DNA of 64,000 bases. It comes from Bacillota bacterium (GTDB taxonomy: Bacteria; Bacillota; UBA4882; UBA8346). Each line of letters opens with the position of its first letter. The first letter of the stretch is position 1. The stretch spans positions 93,440 to 157,439 of the forward strand of contig JAFABB010000034.1 in NCBI GenBank assembly GCA_023426245.1, in the 5' to 3' direction. The translations under genes and the position numbers were made by a program. Shown in pieces: positions 54,454 through 63,011 of this stretch. Below the pieces are notes generated by a model. The model ran no database searches, was not told where the DNA came from, and saw only the letters and a program-made list of their open reading frames with translations.

Positions 54454-55596
54454 ATGAAAATTATAGTGGTACCGGATTCTTTTAAAGGTAGCCTAAGTGC
54501 GATTCAAGCAGCTAACGCCATTGAGCGGGGAATTCAAAATGCCGCCCCAAAAAAAGAAAAACCGGTTGAGATTATCAAAATTCCCATGGCTGATGGTGGT
54601 GAAGGCACCGTGGAGGCAATCATCTCCGCCATCGGTGGCAGAATGGTTCCGGCTACCGTTCTGAATCCATTGGGGCAAGCGACAGAATCATTTTGGGGAA
54701 TTTTGCCGAATAATACGGCAGTCATAGAAATGGCAGCAGCATCGGGCCTGAATTTAATCGAACCGCACTTGAGGAATCCTCTATTAACAACAACATACGG
54801 TACTGGACAATTAATCCAGGCGGCCCTGAATAACGGTTGCACTGATATCATTATTGGCGTCGGCGGGAGCGCCACCAACGATGGTGGCGTCGGAATGGCC
54901 CAAGCGCTGGGTATAAAGTTTACTGATGAAAATGGAAGCCCTTTGGCATTTGGTGGTGGAATGCTCGATCAGCTCTGGCACATTGACATTTCCGGACTTG
55001 ATCCAAGGGCCAAAAAGGCCCGGTTTACCGTAGCTTCCGACGTAAAAAACCCATTGTGTGGTTCGGAGGGAGCCTCCGCCGTATATGGACCCCAAAAAGG
55101 CGCCAGCCCGGAAATGGTGGCGCTGCTTGATCAAAACTTACGGCACCTGGCCAAGGTGATCCAAAACCATTTGAGAGTGGATATCACCGAAATTCCCGGT
55201 TCCGGGGCAGCCGGCGGTTTAGGAGGAGGTCTAATGGCTTTTTTAGGGGCCAAACTGCAGTCCGGAATCAAAATCATTATGGAACTGACCTCTTTTGAAG
55301 AAAAGCTGCAGGACGCCGATCTAATCATTACCGGCGAAGGAGCAACCGATTTTCAAACTTTGTTCGGAAAAGTTCCCTTTGGGGTTGCCCAGGTTGCCAA
55401 AGAATATGGTAAACCGGTCATTTGTATTTCTGGTAGCTTGGGCATTGGTTATGAAAAACTGGCTGATGCCGGTATCGTTGCTTTCTTCAGTATCGTCGAC
55501 CGGCCGATGGCGCTGGAAGAGGCGATGGCCAGAGGGGAGGCGCTACTGGAAAAAACCGCCGAAAACGTGCTTCATACTTATTTTTTAGGAGGATGA
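54454..55596 (+). CDS. glxK: Glycerate kinase, GarK/GlxK type
   Basis: Phosphorylates D-glycerate. ATG 54454 follows AAAGGACATCCC; the TTG 15 bp upstream overlaps the site. Family blocks: IIVVPDSFKGSLSA, KIPMADGGEGTVEAI, GVGGSATNDGGVGMAQALG, and FTVASDVKNPLCG. 380 residues, normal length. It is followed 7 bp later by a GntP permease, indicating uptake and phosphorylation of glycerate or a sugar acid that yields it. Confidence 0.94.
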   Translation: MKIIVVPDSFKGSLSAIQAANAIERGIQNAAPKKEKPVEIIKIPMADGGEGTVEAIISAIGGRMVPATVLNPLGQATESFWGILPNNTAVIEMAAASGLNLIEPHLRNPLLTTTYGTGQLIQAALNNGCTDIIIGVGGSATNDGGVGMAQALGIKFTDENGSPLAFGGGMLDQLWHIDISGLDPRAKKARFTVASDVKNPLCGSEGASAVYGPQKGASPEMVALLDQNLRHLAKVIQNHLRVDITEIPGSGAAGGLGGGLMAFLGAKLQSGIKIIMELTSFEEKLQDADLIITGEGATDFQTLFGKVPFGVAQVAKEYGKPVICISGSLGIGYEKLADAGIVAFFSIVDRPMALEEAMARGEALLEKTAENVLHTYFLGG

Positions 55597-55603
55597 TCAT
55601 GAA

Positions 55604-56992
55604 ATGACACCCGAACAATTAACAGCGGCAAAAGAACTAATGGTTCACGGCCCGATGCTATTGGTTATCATTTTAGTGGCGATCGCTTTCATTATTATTG
55701 CCACAGCCAAATTTAAGCTCCATCCCTTTTTGGCATTACTATTAGCCGCTTATGGAGTCGCCTTTGCCGTGAATATGCCGGCCCAATTCGTAGGAAACGT
55801 GATTGCCCAAGGATTCGGCAATATCATGGCCAGTATCGGACTGGTCATTGTGGCCGGTACCATCATCGGTACAATTTTAGAACGATCCGGAGCAGCCCTG
55901 AAAATGGCCGAGGTCGTGTTGGGATGGGTTGGAATTAAACGTTCCCCGCTGGCCATGAGTATTATCGGTTATATTACCAGTATTCCAGTATTTTGCGACT
56001 CCGGATTTGTGATTTTGACTCCTTTAAATAAAGGTTTAGCCAAACGTGCCGGGATTCCCATCGCCGTGATGTCGGTAGCCCTGTCAACCGGCCTTTTTTC
56101 CACTCACACGCTAGTACCCCCTACACCGGGACCGATAGCAGCAGCCGGAAATGTCGGCGCCGATTTGGGCTTAGTAATTTTTATAGGAATGGTCGTGGCC
56201 ATACCGGCTGCTTTAGTCGGTCTCTGGTGGGCCTACCGGGTCGGGAAAAGGATACCTTCCAGTTTGGATACCCCTGATGCCAATGATGAGCAGATCAAGG
56301 AGCAATATCAAAATTTGCCCAGCGCCATCGCTTCCTTTGCACCCTTGGTCGTGCCCATTCTCCTGATTGGATTGGCATCGGTTATCAAATACATCCATTA
56401 TAGCGGTATCGGCAGCAACTGGTTCACTTTCTTGGGATATCCTCTGAATGCTTTAATCATCGGTGTATTGCTCTCCTTGTTTTTACTTCCTAAATTTGAT
56501 GAAGAAACTCTGATGGACTGGTTCGGACAAGGCATTAAAGACTCGGCGATTATTCTGGTTATTACCGGCGCCGGCGGCTGTTTTGGAGCAGTGCTGGCCA
56601 ATACCCCCATTGCCGATTATATTAAAACTTTCTCCGGCATCAGCTTGTTTGGCGGAGTCTTCGTTTTACTGTTACCGTTTATGATTGCCGCCCTCTTAAA
56701 AAGTGCCCAGGGATCTTCCACGGTTGCATTGGTCACCACTTCCGCCTTATTGGCGCCGATGCTACCGCAGTTGGGATTGACTTCAGCCATGGATTTAACG
56801 TTGGTGGTGATGGCAATCGGCGCCGGCGCCATGACAGTATCCCATGTTAACGACAGTTATTTCTGGGTTGTGACTCAATTCTCCGGTTTAAAAGTTACCG
56901 ATGCCTATAAATCTCAGACTCTGGCAACTTTGTTTCAAGGCTTGGCCACTATCATTACCACGATGGTTCTTTTTCTGATTTTCCATCATTAA
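55604..56992 (+). CDS. GntP-family proton symporter for sugar acids
   Basis: 462 residues with about 12-13 membrane helices. It begins in the GntP manner (LLVIILVAIAFIIIATAKFKLHPFLALLLAA) and keeps GSSTVALVTTSALLAPML and SHVNDSYFWVVTQFSGL. The substrate is probably gluconate, glycerate or a related acid, inferred from the adjacent kinase and CdaR-like regulator. ATG 55604 lies 12 nt after GGAGG. A terminator follows. Confidence 0.92.
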   Translation: MTPEQLTAAKELMVHGPMLLVIILVAIAFIIIATAKFKLHPFLALLLAAYGVAFAVNMPAQFVGNVIAQGFGNIMASIGLVIVAGTIIGTILERSGAALKMAEVVLGWVGIKRSPLAMSIIGYITSIPVFCDSGFVILTPLNKGLAKRAGIPIAVMSVALSTGLFSTHTLVPPTPGPIAAAGNVGADLGLVIFIGMVVAIPAALVGLWWAYRVGKRIPSSLDTPDANDEQIKEQYQNLPSAIASFAPLVVPILLIGLASVIKYIHYSGIGSNWFTFLGYPLNALIIGVLLSLFLLPKFDEETLMDWFGQGIKDSAIILVITGAGGCFGAVLANTPIADYIKTFSGISLFGGVFVLLLPFMIAALLKSAQGSSTVALVTTSALLAPMLPQLGLTSAMDLTLVVMAIGAGAMTVSHVNDSYFWVVTQFSGLKVTDAYKSQTLATLFQGLATIITTMVLFLIFHH

Positions 56993-57012
56993 ATATCAAA
57001 ATTGTTATGGTC

Positions 57013-57042
57013 GAAAACTCCGCTGATTGCAACGGAGTTTTC
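57013..57042 (+). terminator. Rho-independent terminator after the gntP-like gene
   Basis: GAAAACTCCG and CGGAGTTTTC form a perfect 10-bp stem around CTGATTGCAA, followed by GTCTTT. Confidence 0.8.
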
Positions 57043-57131
57043 GTCTTTACCAGGAAAATCCGACATCGTAGATAGGAATCACCATGGGATCAGCGAATCT
57101 ATATTCATGATTATGATGGAGGGAGATCCTA

Positions 57132-58364
57132 TTGGAAATAACCCAACAGTATGCGCAGAATATTGTGAACATGACCATGAAAGTTCTTCACTATAATATT
57201 AATATCATGAACCATATGGGTATCATTGTCGGTAGTGGCGATCCCAAACGAATCAACTCATTTCACCAGGGTGCGGCGGAGGTTATTGAAACCGGCAAAG
57301 CCCTCGAAATCAAGGCAGATCAAGCCGGGCAACTGACTGGGGCAAAGCCTGGATTGAATCTGCCAATCTATTTTCACGAAAAGATCCTCGGTGTGGTGGG
57401 AATTACCGGTGAGCCCGACCAGGTACGTCCTTTCGGGGAATTGCTGAAAATATCGGTTGAAACCATGTTGCAAGAAGTGTTCCTTACGGAACAGCTCCGG
57501 ATGGAACAAAACGCCAAGGAATTCTACATCCGCGATATCGTCAGCGGCAATATTGGCGAAGACGAGGACGCTTTTTTTACCAAAGGCTCCTTGCTCGGTT
57601 TTGATATGAAAATACCCCGGGTGGCTGTGGTGATTAAAATCCGCAATCAAAACGAGCCAACGCCGGAGCAGCAGATGCCAAAAAGCCTGAAAGCCGGAGG
57701 AATATGCCCCTTAAGTTTGAAAATTCAACGCCAAATTGAAAATATATTTCAGCTGATCCAATCCATTTTCAACAATCCCCAAAATATCATCAGTTATCAC
57801 GGCAGCAATTATTTTATTATTTTTTGGCCAACCCGCAAAACCATTCCCGGAGAAATCAAGGCCGAGGTCTCCGTTCCTTTGGAACGCCTCCAAACCGGGC
57901 TCAAAAAATACAATGTCTCCTGTTATGCCGGGATCGGCCTGCTTCACCCGGGAATAGCGGGTTTGAAAAAATCTTATGCTCAGGCAGTCCAGGCCATTGA
58001 TATCAGGGAACGCACCGGCAACCCGCAGGATAATATCGTTTTAGCATCTGAGCTGGGATTAGAAATGATATTTCTGCAACAAGCCAAAATCACTCTCCAA
58101 AGTTATTGTGATTTGTTTTTTATCAAAAATGACCACCGGGAGCGGGATACTCTATCCAGTCAAACCAAAGTGATTCAAACTCTCCATTGCTTTTTTGATT
58201 GTAATTTAAATCAAAGTATTACCGCCCAAAAGTTAAATATCGCCAGAAACACGCTTACCGCCAGGCTTGATAAAGTCATGGAACTCACCGGGTACGACCC
58301 GCGGAGTTTTGGTGATGCCGTCAAATTAAGGATCTTCCTGCTGATCAACGAATTGCAAAAGTGA
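57132..58364 (+). CDS. CdaR-like sugar-diacid regulator
   Basis: A transcription regulator, 410 residues. The TTG at 57132 follows GGAGGGAGATCCTA. N-terminal sugar-diacid recognition domain (about 1-135, MGIIVGSGDPKRINSFHQGA, GVVGITGEPDQVRPFG), a middle GGDEF-like region, and a C-terminal PucR-type helix-turn-helix (NLNQSITAQKLNIARNTLTA). It lies beyond the gntP terminator, so it has its own transcript. CdaR homologues control garK/gntP-type genes, so it most likely controls the two genes upstream. Confidence 0.93.
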   Translation: MEITQQYAQNIVNMTMKVLHYNINIMNHMGIIVGSGDPKRINSFHQGAAEVIETGKALEIKADQAGQLTGAKPGLNLPIYFHEKILGVVGITGEPDQVRPFGELLKISVETMLQEVFLTEQLRMEQNAKEFYIRDIVSGNIGEDEDAFFTKGSLLGFDMKIPRVAVVIKIRNQNEPTPEQQMPKSLKAGGICPLSLKIQRQIENIFQLIQSIFNNPQNIISYHGSNYFIIFWPTRKTIPGEIKAEVSVPLERLQTGLKKYNVSCYAGIGLLHPGIAGLKKSYAQAVQAIDIRERTGNPQDNIVLASELGLEMIFLQQAKITLQSYCDLFFIKNDHRERDTLSSQTKVIQTLHCFFDCNLNQSITAQKLNIARNTLTARLDKVMELTGYDPRSFGDAVKLRIFLLINELQK

Positions 58365-58411
58365 CATTGAAAACTTTCCAACCAAAAAATCCGAGCCAGG
58401 GGAAGCGTTTT

Positions 58412-58930
58412 TTACCGGTCGCTTTTATACTCAAACTGAATGTCATTGCCTACCATGCTGTAATATTCCATAAGCTCAATCGTTCTTTCACGAACTCGCA
58501 TCTTACAGGCACTTACAGTTTGAACACGTCCTTGGGACCCAAATACCGGACCGCTTTTTCGAAAATAAAAAGTTTGGGTAACGAATTTTTGCTCATTCAA
58601 ATGATATTGAAGCCAACCTTTTTGGGATTCAATCAAAAGGACTTTTTCTTCCGGAGCCAATTGTACCAATAGTTTTTTATAGACTGAATTTAACTCGCTA
58701 TCCCATAACTTGGTGTATTTGGATTCTATTTCAACCCATATCTGCGTATTGAAACCTTTGGAATCGCTTATTTCTTGTATTTCTTTTTCATAATCTTTAT
58801 CGAGCGGGTTATTTTTTATCAAGTTATCAAATTCACCCGACACATCGTAACCTAAAAGACAAAAGGCACTGGTCCCAAAAATTAATAAACCACTAAAGAT
58901 CAACAATGATATTGCTATTATTTTTTTCAT
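58412..58930 (-). CDS. LprI/DUF1311-type exported protein
   Basis: 172 residues. Signal peptide to about residue 24. The C-terminal half carries the lysozyme-inhibitor LprI-like pattern: LWDSELNSVYKKLLVQLAPEEK, then LIESQKGWLQY and a late Cys (VSACKMRVRERTIELMEYY). The first Cys and the usual C-C pair are not obvious, so inhibitor activity is uncertain. It lies 13 bp upstream... of nothing coding, ending 47 bp from cdaR, which converges. The cupin gene lies just upstream on the same strand. Confidence 0.75.
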   Translation of the reverse strand: MKKIIAISLLIFSGLLIFGTSAFCLLGYDVSGEFDNLIKNNPLDKDYEKEIQEISDSKGFNTQIWVEIESKYTKLWDSELNSVYKKLLVQLAPEEKVLLIESQKGWLQYHLNEQKFVTQTFYFRKSGPVFGSQGRVQTVSACKMRVRERTIELMEYYSMVGNDIQFEYKSDR

Positions 58931-58943
58931 TCATCCTACCCCA

Positions 58944-59450
58944 TTACTTTTTAAGCATTTCATACAAACTCTTCCATGTTTCGCGTACTTTATCTTCTCC
59001 TTTGTAATAATCCACTTTATCTTCTATTTTGTATATTTCCCGGTAAGGCCGGATGTTAATTTTACCTGAATCCGGGTATTCACAAACATCCAAACCCATT
59101 TCGGTTCGGATATCAAGGTACTTACATGCTTGCCGGGTATGATTATAGAGTTGATGCGCACCTTGAGGTCCAGCCTCAAAAAAAACGATGTCACCCTCTG
59201 ATAATTCCACGAATTCATTGACGGTTCGCAGGGTTGCTTTTCCGGATAAGATCACAAATATTTCTTCGGAATTTCTATGAAAATGATATGGGCAAGAATA
59301 TTTGTCCGGATCAAGAGAGCGTACATCAAACTGTAAATGTTTTGATTTCACCAGTTCTGCTAAATTTTGACTCGTATGCGAAGCGTATTCCGGAACAGGT
59401 GGTTGTTCAGGTTCAAACAAAAGATTTTGTCGGTTAAAGATTTGTACCAT
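58944..59450 (-). CDS. Cupin-domain protein
   Basis: 168 residues, single cupin: FHRNSEEIFVILSGKATLRT (motif 1 with His/Glu) and GDIVFFEAGPQGAHQLYN (motif 2 with His). Metal binding is likely; the substrate is unknown. It is followed 13 bp later by the LprI-like gene and begins the small-gene accessory region. The start ATG 59450 lies after AAGAAGGAATTTGA. Confidence 0.85.
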   Translation of the reverse strand: MVQIFNRQNLLFEPEQPPVPEYASHTSQNLAELVKSKHLQFDVRSLDPDKYSCPYHFHRNSEEIFVILSGKATLRTVNEFVELSEGDIVFFEAGPQGAHQLYNHTRQACKYLDIRTEMGLDVCEYPDSGKINIRPYREIYKIEDKVDYYKGEDKVRETWKSLYEMLKK

Positions 59451-59498
59451 TCAAATTCCTTCTTTTTGAGAATAGTCGTTTTCCACGAGTAATTTGAA

Positions 59499-59860
59499 CT
59501 AACACCCTTCAATATGGTATTTTTCAATTAACCTCTTGAATTCAGCTAAAAGCAAACCATTCATTTCACTTAATTCAGTGTCATTCAGGGTTACAGAATC
59601 AATTACTTTCCTCTCAATATTCCAAATTGCTTTATCCGGATAAGGAACTGTTCCATAACGAGGTGCACTATGCCAGTGAACGTGGGAACATGAATTGCCA
59701 AGCGATTCACAATTCATTTTTTAGCTTTAAAAGCATTTTGTATAGCCTCAGAAACTATTGTCATTTCAAATAAAAATTTGATTCGAAAATCTTTAGGCAT
59801 CCGGTGTAATTCGCTTAGACACATTTTACTAACAAAAAAATGTAGCCTTTAAAATACTGT
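59499..59860 (-). pseudogene. HIT-family hydrolase gene with frameshifts, copy 1
   Basis: The clean frame 59499-59717 encodes MNCESLGNSCSHVHWHSAPR with the HIT triad (HVHWH) and the rest of the C-terminus. The upstream 60 residues (VSKMCLSELHRMPKDFRIKF, EMTIVSEAIQNAFKAKK) continue in another frame: a 1-base deletion in a run of A at about 59721 breaks the junction, since AAAAAATG should read AAA-AAA-ATG. A second shift near 59838 cuts off the N-terminus. The 59506-59767 stretch is repeated at 61375-61625. The protein would have been a HIT nucleotide hydrolase of about 150 residues. Confidence 0.75.
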
Positions 59861-60170
59861 CATTAAATTTATAACCTTCAGATTCACATACGGTTCCCTT
59901 ACTTTAAACTCTTACCTTGGCAAACAGGATGTGAGCATCCTTTGGGCCATTTTTCATATAACTTCCGCGAGTTGCAGAAGTAAGCCGGATTCTTCTTCGA
60001 GTCACCTCTCTTGGCCCGTCTTAGAACTCAGCGCGGGCGATTGAGGTCGAAACGCCGGAACTGCTCGGATTCATACAGGGATGCAGAACCTGCGACTGAG
60101 TGATATACGCCGTTTGCACCCGCTCAATTCAACCGAAGCCCGGGAGGGTGGATGTGATGAATCGATTTTC
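59861..60170 (-). repeat. Cassette-type spacer element, adenosine deaminase-tail copy
   Basis: A GC-richer 310-bp spacer with no gene. It contains ATAACTTCCGCGAGTTGCAG at 59959-59978 and, opposed, CCTGCGACTGAGTGATATAC at 60089-60108, an imperfect inverted pair enclosing 110 bp. It ends in AGCCCGGGAGGGTGGATGTG (60137-60156), shared with the spacers at 60589 and 62849. It lies directly 3' of the deaminase fragment on the minus strand. Confidence 0.55.
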
Positions 60171-60174
60171 ATTT

Positions 60175-60441
60175 TTATTCTATAACTCCCCGACTTGCTA
60201 AACCGTATTTTCTAATAATATTAATTTCCTCTCCATTAAAAACTTCCGCTTCATAAAGATCCAGATACTCTTTTGAAACACCTTGCCCAAAGACCAATAC
60301 ATCATCTGAATTAATTGTGACCTTAACCCCATAATCAAACAAAACTCTGAGCGGATGTTCTTTTAAGTTATTTGGGGGCTTCTTGCAAGGCATATTTCGG
60401 CTTTCTAAAGCTTTAATGAATAACTTACTTGGATTTGACAT
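60175..60441 (-). pseudogene. Adenosine deaminase-like C-terminal fragment
   Basis: 88 residues matching only the end of the adenosine/AMP deaminase family: EHPLRVLFDYGVKVTINSDD holds the metal-ligand Asp pair, followed by GVSKEYLDLYEAEVF and IIRKYGLAS. The catalytic N-terminal HxH, the Glu and the middle His are all missing. A sound binding site (GAGGAGAAATTTTA) precedes ATG 60441, so the fragment may still be translated. It is likely a truncated remnant within the array. Confidence 0.75.
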
Positions 60442-60644
60442 TAAAATTTCTCCTCATTAGGGCTTTGTTTTTTAGCCGGCCGCGATGGCTGGCTATTGCC
60501 GAAACTCCCCGATTCATTACAATCCTCTGCTGATCCTGCAACTCGTTGTTATCTGGAGTATACGCACACCGGCCCTAATTTTAAAGGGGGCCAGGAGTGG
60601 TCGCACTTTGCATTTCGCTTTATATTCACAATCAGCCTGAAAGG
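60442..60644 (-). repeat. Cassette-type spacer element, toxin-gene copy
   Basis: 200 bp directly 3' of the toxin gene on the minus strand. It contains CCTGCAACTCGTTGTTATCT (60535-60554), GTATACGCACACCGG (60558-60572), and GGCCAGGAGTGGTCGCACTT (60589-60608), each with counterparts in the other spacers. No open frame with a binding site. Confidence 0.55.
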
Positions 60645-60953
60645 CTAAAAATTTTCCCATGGGCTTAACTTTATTTGGTTTAAATCTCGTGCGGCATGAA
60701 TGATGGCAATAACGAAAAGGACTTCGGTGTCTATTCTGTATAGAATGCGGTAATTTCCATAAATAATTTCACGGATATTTTCTTTCTTTATTTCCGGAAC
60801 TTCTCTGCCTAATCTCGGAAAAACGCTAAGCTTTTCTACAGCGCCAAAAATTTTTTCAATCAATTCAACTGCATAATACTGTGAATCCTGAGCAATAAAG
60901 TTTTTAATGCTTTCCAAATTTAAGACAGCAGATCGGGTCCAGATAATTTTCAT
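60645..60953 (-). CDS. RelE/ParE-family toxin
   Basis: 102 residues, a plasmid-stabilisation type II toxin: MKIIWTRSAVLNLESIKNFI, FPRLGREVPEIKKENIREII, YGNYRILYRIDTEVLFVIAI and HAARDL. The fold and length match ParE/RelE, which inhibits gyrase or cleaves mRNA; the class cannot be chosen from sequence. It overlaps the antitoxin stop by 4 bp (ATGA). Confidence 0.9.
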   Translation of the reverse strand: MKIIWTRSAVLNLESIKNFIAQDSQYYAVELIEKIFGAVEKLSVFPRLGREVPEIKKENIREIIYGNYRILYRIDTEVLFVIAIIHAARDLNQIKLSPWENF

Positions 60954-61126
60954 GTTACTAATCTTTTCTTTACTTCTTCGTGAGAAAGTGTTTCGCCATT
61001 TTCAATTTCTTTAAGTCCAGTTTCAACCCTTTTCTTCACATACAATTGGTACATTAAATCATCCCAAGTCGCATTTTCTGGTAAATCTTCAATTATCCTT
61101 TTGGCTTCATCTTTTACAATGCTCAT
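60950..61126 (-). CDS. Antitoxin of the RelE/ParE pair
   Basis: 58 residues from ATG 61126 (AAGGGG 9 nt upstream; longer frame rejected). MSIVKDEAKRIIEDLPENAT and WDDLMYQLYVKKRVETGLKE resemble short antitoxins of this toxin family. No separate DNA-binding fold is recognised. Located directly upstream of the toxin and translationally coupled; probably autoregulated, as such pairs usually are (inference). Confidence 0.85.
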   Translation of the reverse strand: MSIVKDEAKRIIEDLPENATWDDLMYQLYVKKRVETGLKEIENGETLSHEEVKKRLVT

Positions 61127-61224
61127 TTTTTTACACCCCTTAATCCCACTTTCCTTTATTATACCATAAGCCCATAAACTCAACCAATCAAATGGTTTTT
61201 GCCCGTTACAATGATGGGCAACTT

Positions 61225-61261
61225 CGTGTGCTATATTGCAGATAACCTCTCCGAATTATAG
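61225..61261 (+). repeat. Cassette-type motif, copy near the antitoxin
   Basis: GTGTGC, TATA and CAGATAAC occur in the same order here on the plus strand and in the 60535-60572 motif on the minus strand, so this copy is inverted. It lies in the gap 3' of the second HIT remnant. Confidence 0.4.
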
Positions 61262-61374
61262 AAGATTTTGACAACTTTCAATCATTTTTAATGTGCTATT
61301 CTCGCCCTTTAGCGGGATGTTCGCCCCTCAAAACCGGCGGACAAATCAAACCTCATTTAAGCATCCTTCAATAT

Positions 61375-61625
61375 AGTATTTTTCAATTAGCCTCTTGAAT
61401 TCAGCTATAAATAAACCATGCATTTTACCTAATTCAGTATCATTCGGGGTTACAGAATCAATTACTTTCTCTCAATATTCCAAATTGCTTTATCCGGACA
61501 AGGATCTGTTCCATATCGCGATGTAATATGCCAGTGAACGTGAGAACATGAATTGTCAAGCGATTCACAATTCATTTTTTAGCTTTAAAAGCATTTTGTC
61601 CAGCCTCAGAAACTATCGTCATTTC
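61375..61625 (-). pseudogene. HIT-family remnant, copy 2
   Basis: This 251-bp segment closely repeats 59506-59767 with scattered substitutions and a further 1-base deletion (CTTTCTCTC here, CTTTCCTCTC there). It shares the same broken A-run junction as copy 1. It ends at the ATTTC that marks the first copy's break, so the 5' part of the gene is absent. No translatable frame longer than about 40 codons remains. Confidence 0.75.
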
Positions 61626-61638
61626 GGTCAGGAAGTAA

Positions 61639-62100
61639 CTATATTTCCTTCATCATTAAATATTCCGTCACACCGCTTTTATATAAATTAGGAATGATTC
61701 CGACTTCTTTATAACCAATACTTTGGTATAAATGCTTCGCTTTTGGATTAAAATCCCCAACCACAAGAAAAACCTTCGGGCAGCCTTTCGATATTACTTG
61801 CTCAAAATAATCCAATAGCTTTGTCCCTACCCCGAGATTTCGAAATTCCTCTTTGATAGCGATAATGTGTAAATAAGGAAAACTATGAAAGGCTCCATTG
61901 AGGATAAACCATATAAAGCCCAAACATATACCTTCATTGTTTATCGCTACTGAGATTTCTTCTTTTGAGATTCCTTCAATGATAGCTTGAGTGGCTTTAT
62001 CCTCATCAGAAAAATAGACTCTTCCTAAATCAGAGTTCCGTAAAGCCATTTTGCAGTCAATAACATACTTTTCGTCAGCCTTTGCAACCTTAAAGTCCAT
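61639..62100 (-). CDS. GNAT-family N-acetyltransferase
   Basis: 153 residues. Acetyl-CoA pocket: HIIAIKEEFRNLGVGTKLLD (R/Q-x-x-G-x-G/A type) and the C-terminal NPKAKHLYQSIGYKEVGI. The substrate is unknown. It lies in the small-gene region; the binding site before ATG 62100 is GGAGAGCTAAATA. The gene is intact. Confidence 0.87.
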   Translation of the reverse strand: MDFKVAKADEKYVIDCKMALRNSDLGRVYFSDEDKATQAIIEGISKEEISVAINNEGICLGFIWFILNGAFHSFPYLHIIAIKEEFRNLGVGTKLLDYFEQVISKGCPKVFLVVGDFNPKAKHLYQSIGYKEVGIIPNLYKSGVTEYLMMKEI

Positions 62101-62302
62101 TATTTAGCTCTCCTGTTATAATCCGAGCATAAGATTCCTCAAAATCAATCCCATACTTCAGCCAATCTTTATTCATATCAATAGCCGCCCGGCCCATCGT
62201 CACCGATTCGGACTTTCTTTAAAATCGCAGCCCGCCAGCTGCAACCGGTTGTTAAGCACCGGAGCATTACCATACAAACCCAGGAACAGCAGGGATATTG
62301 CC
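62101..62302 (-). repeat. Cassette-type spacer element, nucleotidyltransferase copy
   Basis: 200 bp with no gene, 3' of the nucleotidyltransferase on the minus strand. Shared words: AGCCGCCCGGCCC (62182-62194), GATTCGGACTTTC (62205-62217) and CTGCAACCGGTTGTTAAGC (62239-62257), the last matching CTGCAACTCGTTGTTATC of the 60.5-kb spacer. Confidence 0.5.
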
Positions 62303-62794
62303 TTAAAAAATTCTTTTTCTTTCATATACTGTCAACATCGGATAAACACGTTCAATATTGATCCCTATTTTAGGAACATAGCCGTTAAACCCTTTTTGAA
62401 TTTTATAAAGGCCAAAACAATCAATCCCTTTTTCTTTACAAAGCTTTTCCTTTGAGGTTTCACAATCAAAGCAGCTTAATTGGCAATTACAAATATCAAA
62501 TACAACCGCCGTATCCAGTTCAATTTCACTTTTCCAATTGGATAGGGTAATTTCCAAAACATTTTTTAATACTTTTTCTTCCTCTTCATCTGGTTTCAAT
62601 TCTTTTTTATCAAGCAACAACGTTAAATCGATATCCGATACATCCCGATAATTTCCAGCCAATCCTCTTGAACCAGTTAATACAACCCGATATATGTATG
62701 GATGAATCATCAATCCGGAATTTGCTAAAATTTCGTACGTATTGGGAAGCCTTTTCCTAATCTCTTGATTCATTCCTATTTTTAATCCTTCCAT
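62303..62794 (-). CDS. Nucleotidyltransferase-fold protein
   Basis: 163 residues. Pol-beta-type core: VLTGSRGLAGNYRDVSDIDL (GS...DxD) and a later Asp in DTAVVFDICN. It carries a small Cys cluster (CNCQLSCFDC) and may be a resistance- or RNA-modifying-type transferase, substrate unknown. Intact. ATG 62794 follows AAGAGGTAAGCGTAT. Confidence 0.78.
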   Translation of the reverse strand: MEGLKIGMNQEIRKRLPNTYEILANSGLMIHPYIYRVVLTGSRGLAGNYRDVSDIDLTLLLDKKELKPDEEEEKVLKNVLEITLSNWKSEIELDTAVVFDICNCQLSCFDCETSKEKLCKEKGIDCFGLYKIQKGFNGYVPKIGINIERVYPMLTVYERKRIF

Positions 62795-62819
62795 ATACGC
62801 TTACCTCTTTCTTTTAGAT

Positions 62820-62841
62820 AAAAGCCAACAAACCGGCTTTT
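62820..62841 (-). terminator. Hairpin 5' of the nucleotidyltransferase gene
   Basis: AAAAGCC and GGCTTTT pair around GGTTTGTT on the minus strand and are followed by ATCT. It is placed to end transcription from the upstream NUDIX remnant. Confidence 0.5.
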
Positions 62842-63011
62842 TAAAATCAGCCCGGGACGGTCGGACTTTGATTGCTTTTTCAATTAAACTTTCTTCGATT
62901 ATCCAAGCCTTAAAGAGGAACAGAGCTGTTACATGCCGTATCGAGCCGGACAGAAATTTAACGCTTTCATCGTCGTCCAAACCAGGACGGTTGACCCATC
63001 ATACATTTTCT
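62842..63011 (-). repeat. Cassette-type spacer element, NUDIX-remnant copy
   Basis: Contains AGCCCGGGACGGTCGGACTT (62849-62868), very close to the core in the spacers at 60137 and 60589. A GTCC-AAACCA-GGAC hairpin lies at 62976-62989. No gene. Confidence 0.5.

Noticed and set aside
59955..60110. Structured RNA such as RNase P or tmRNA
   Set aside because: Conserved cores of both RNAs are absent; the sequence shares its words with the neighbouring spacers instead.
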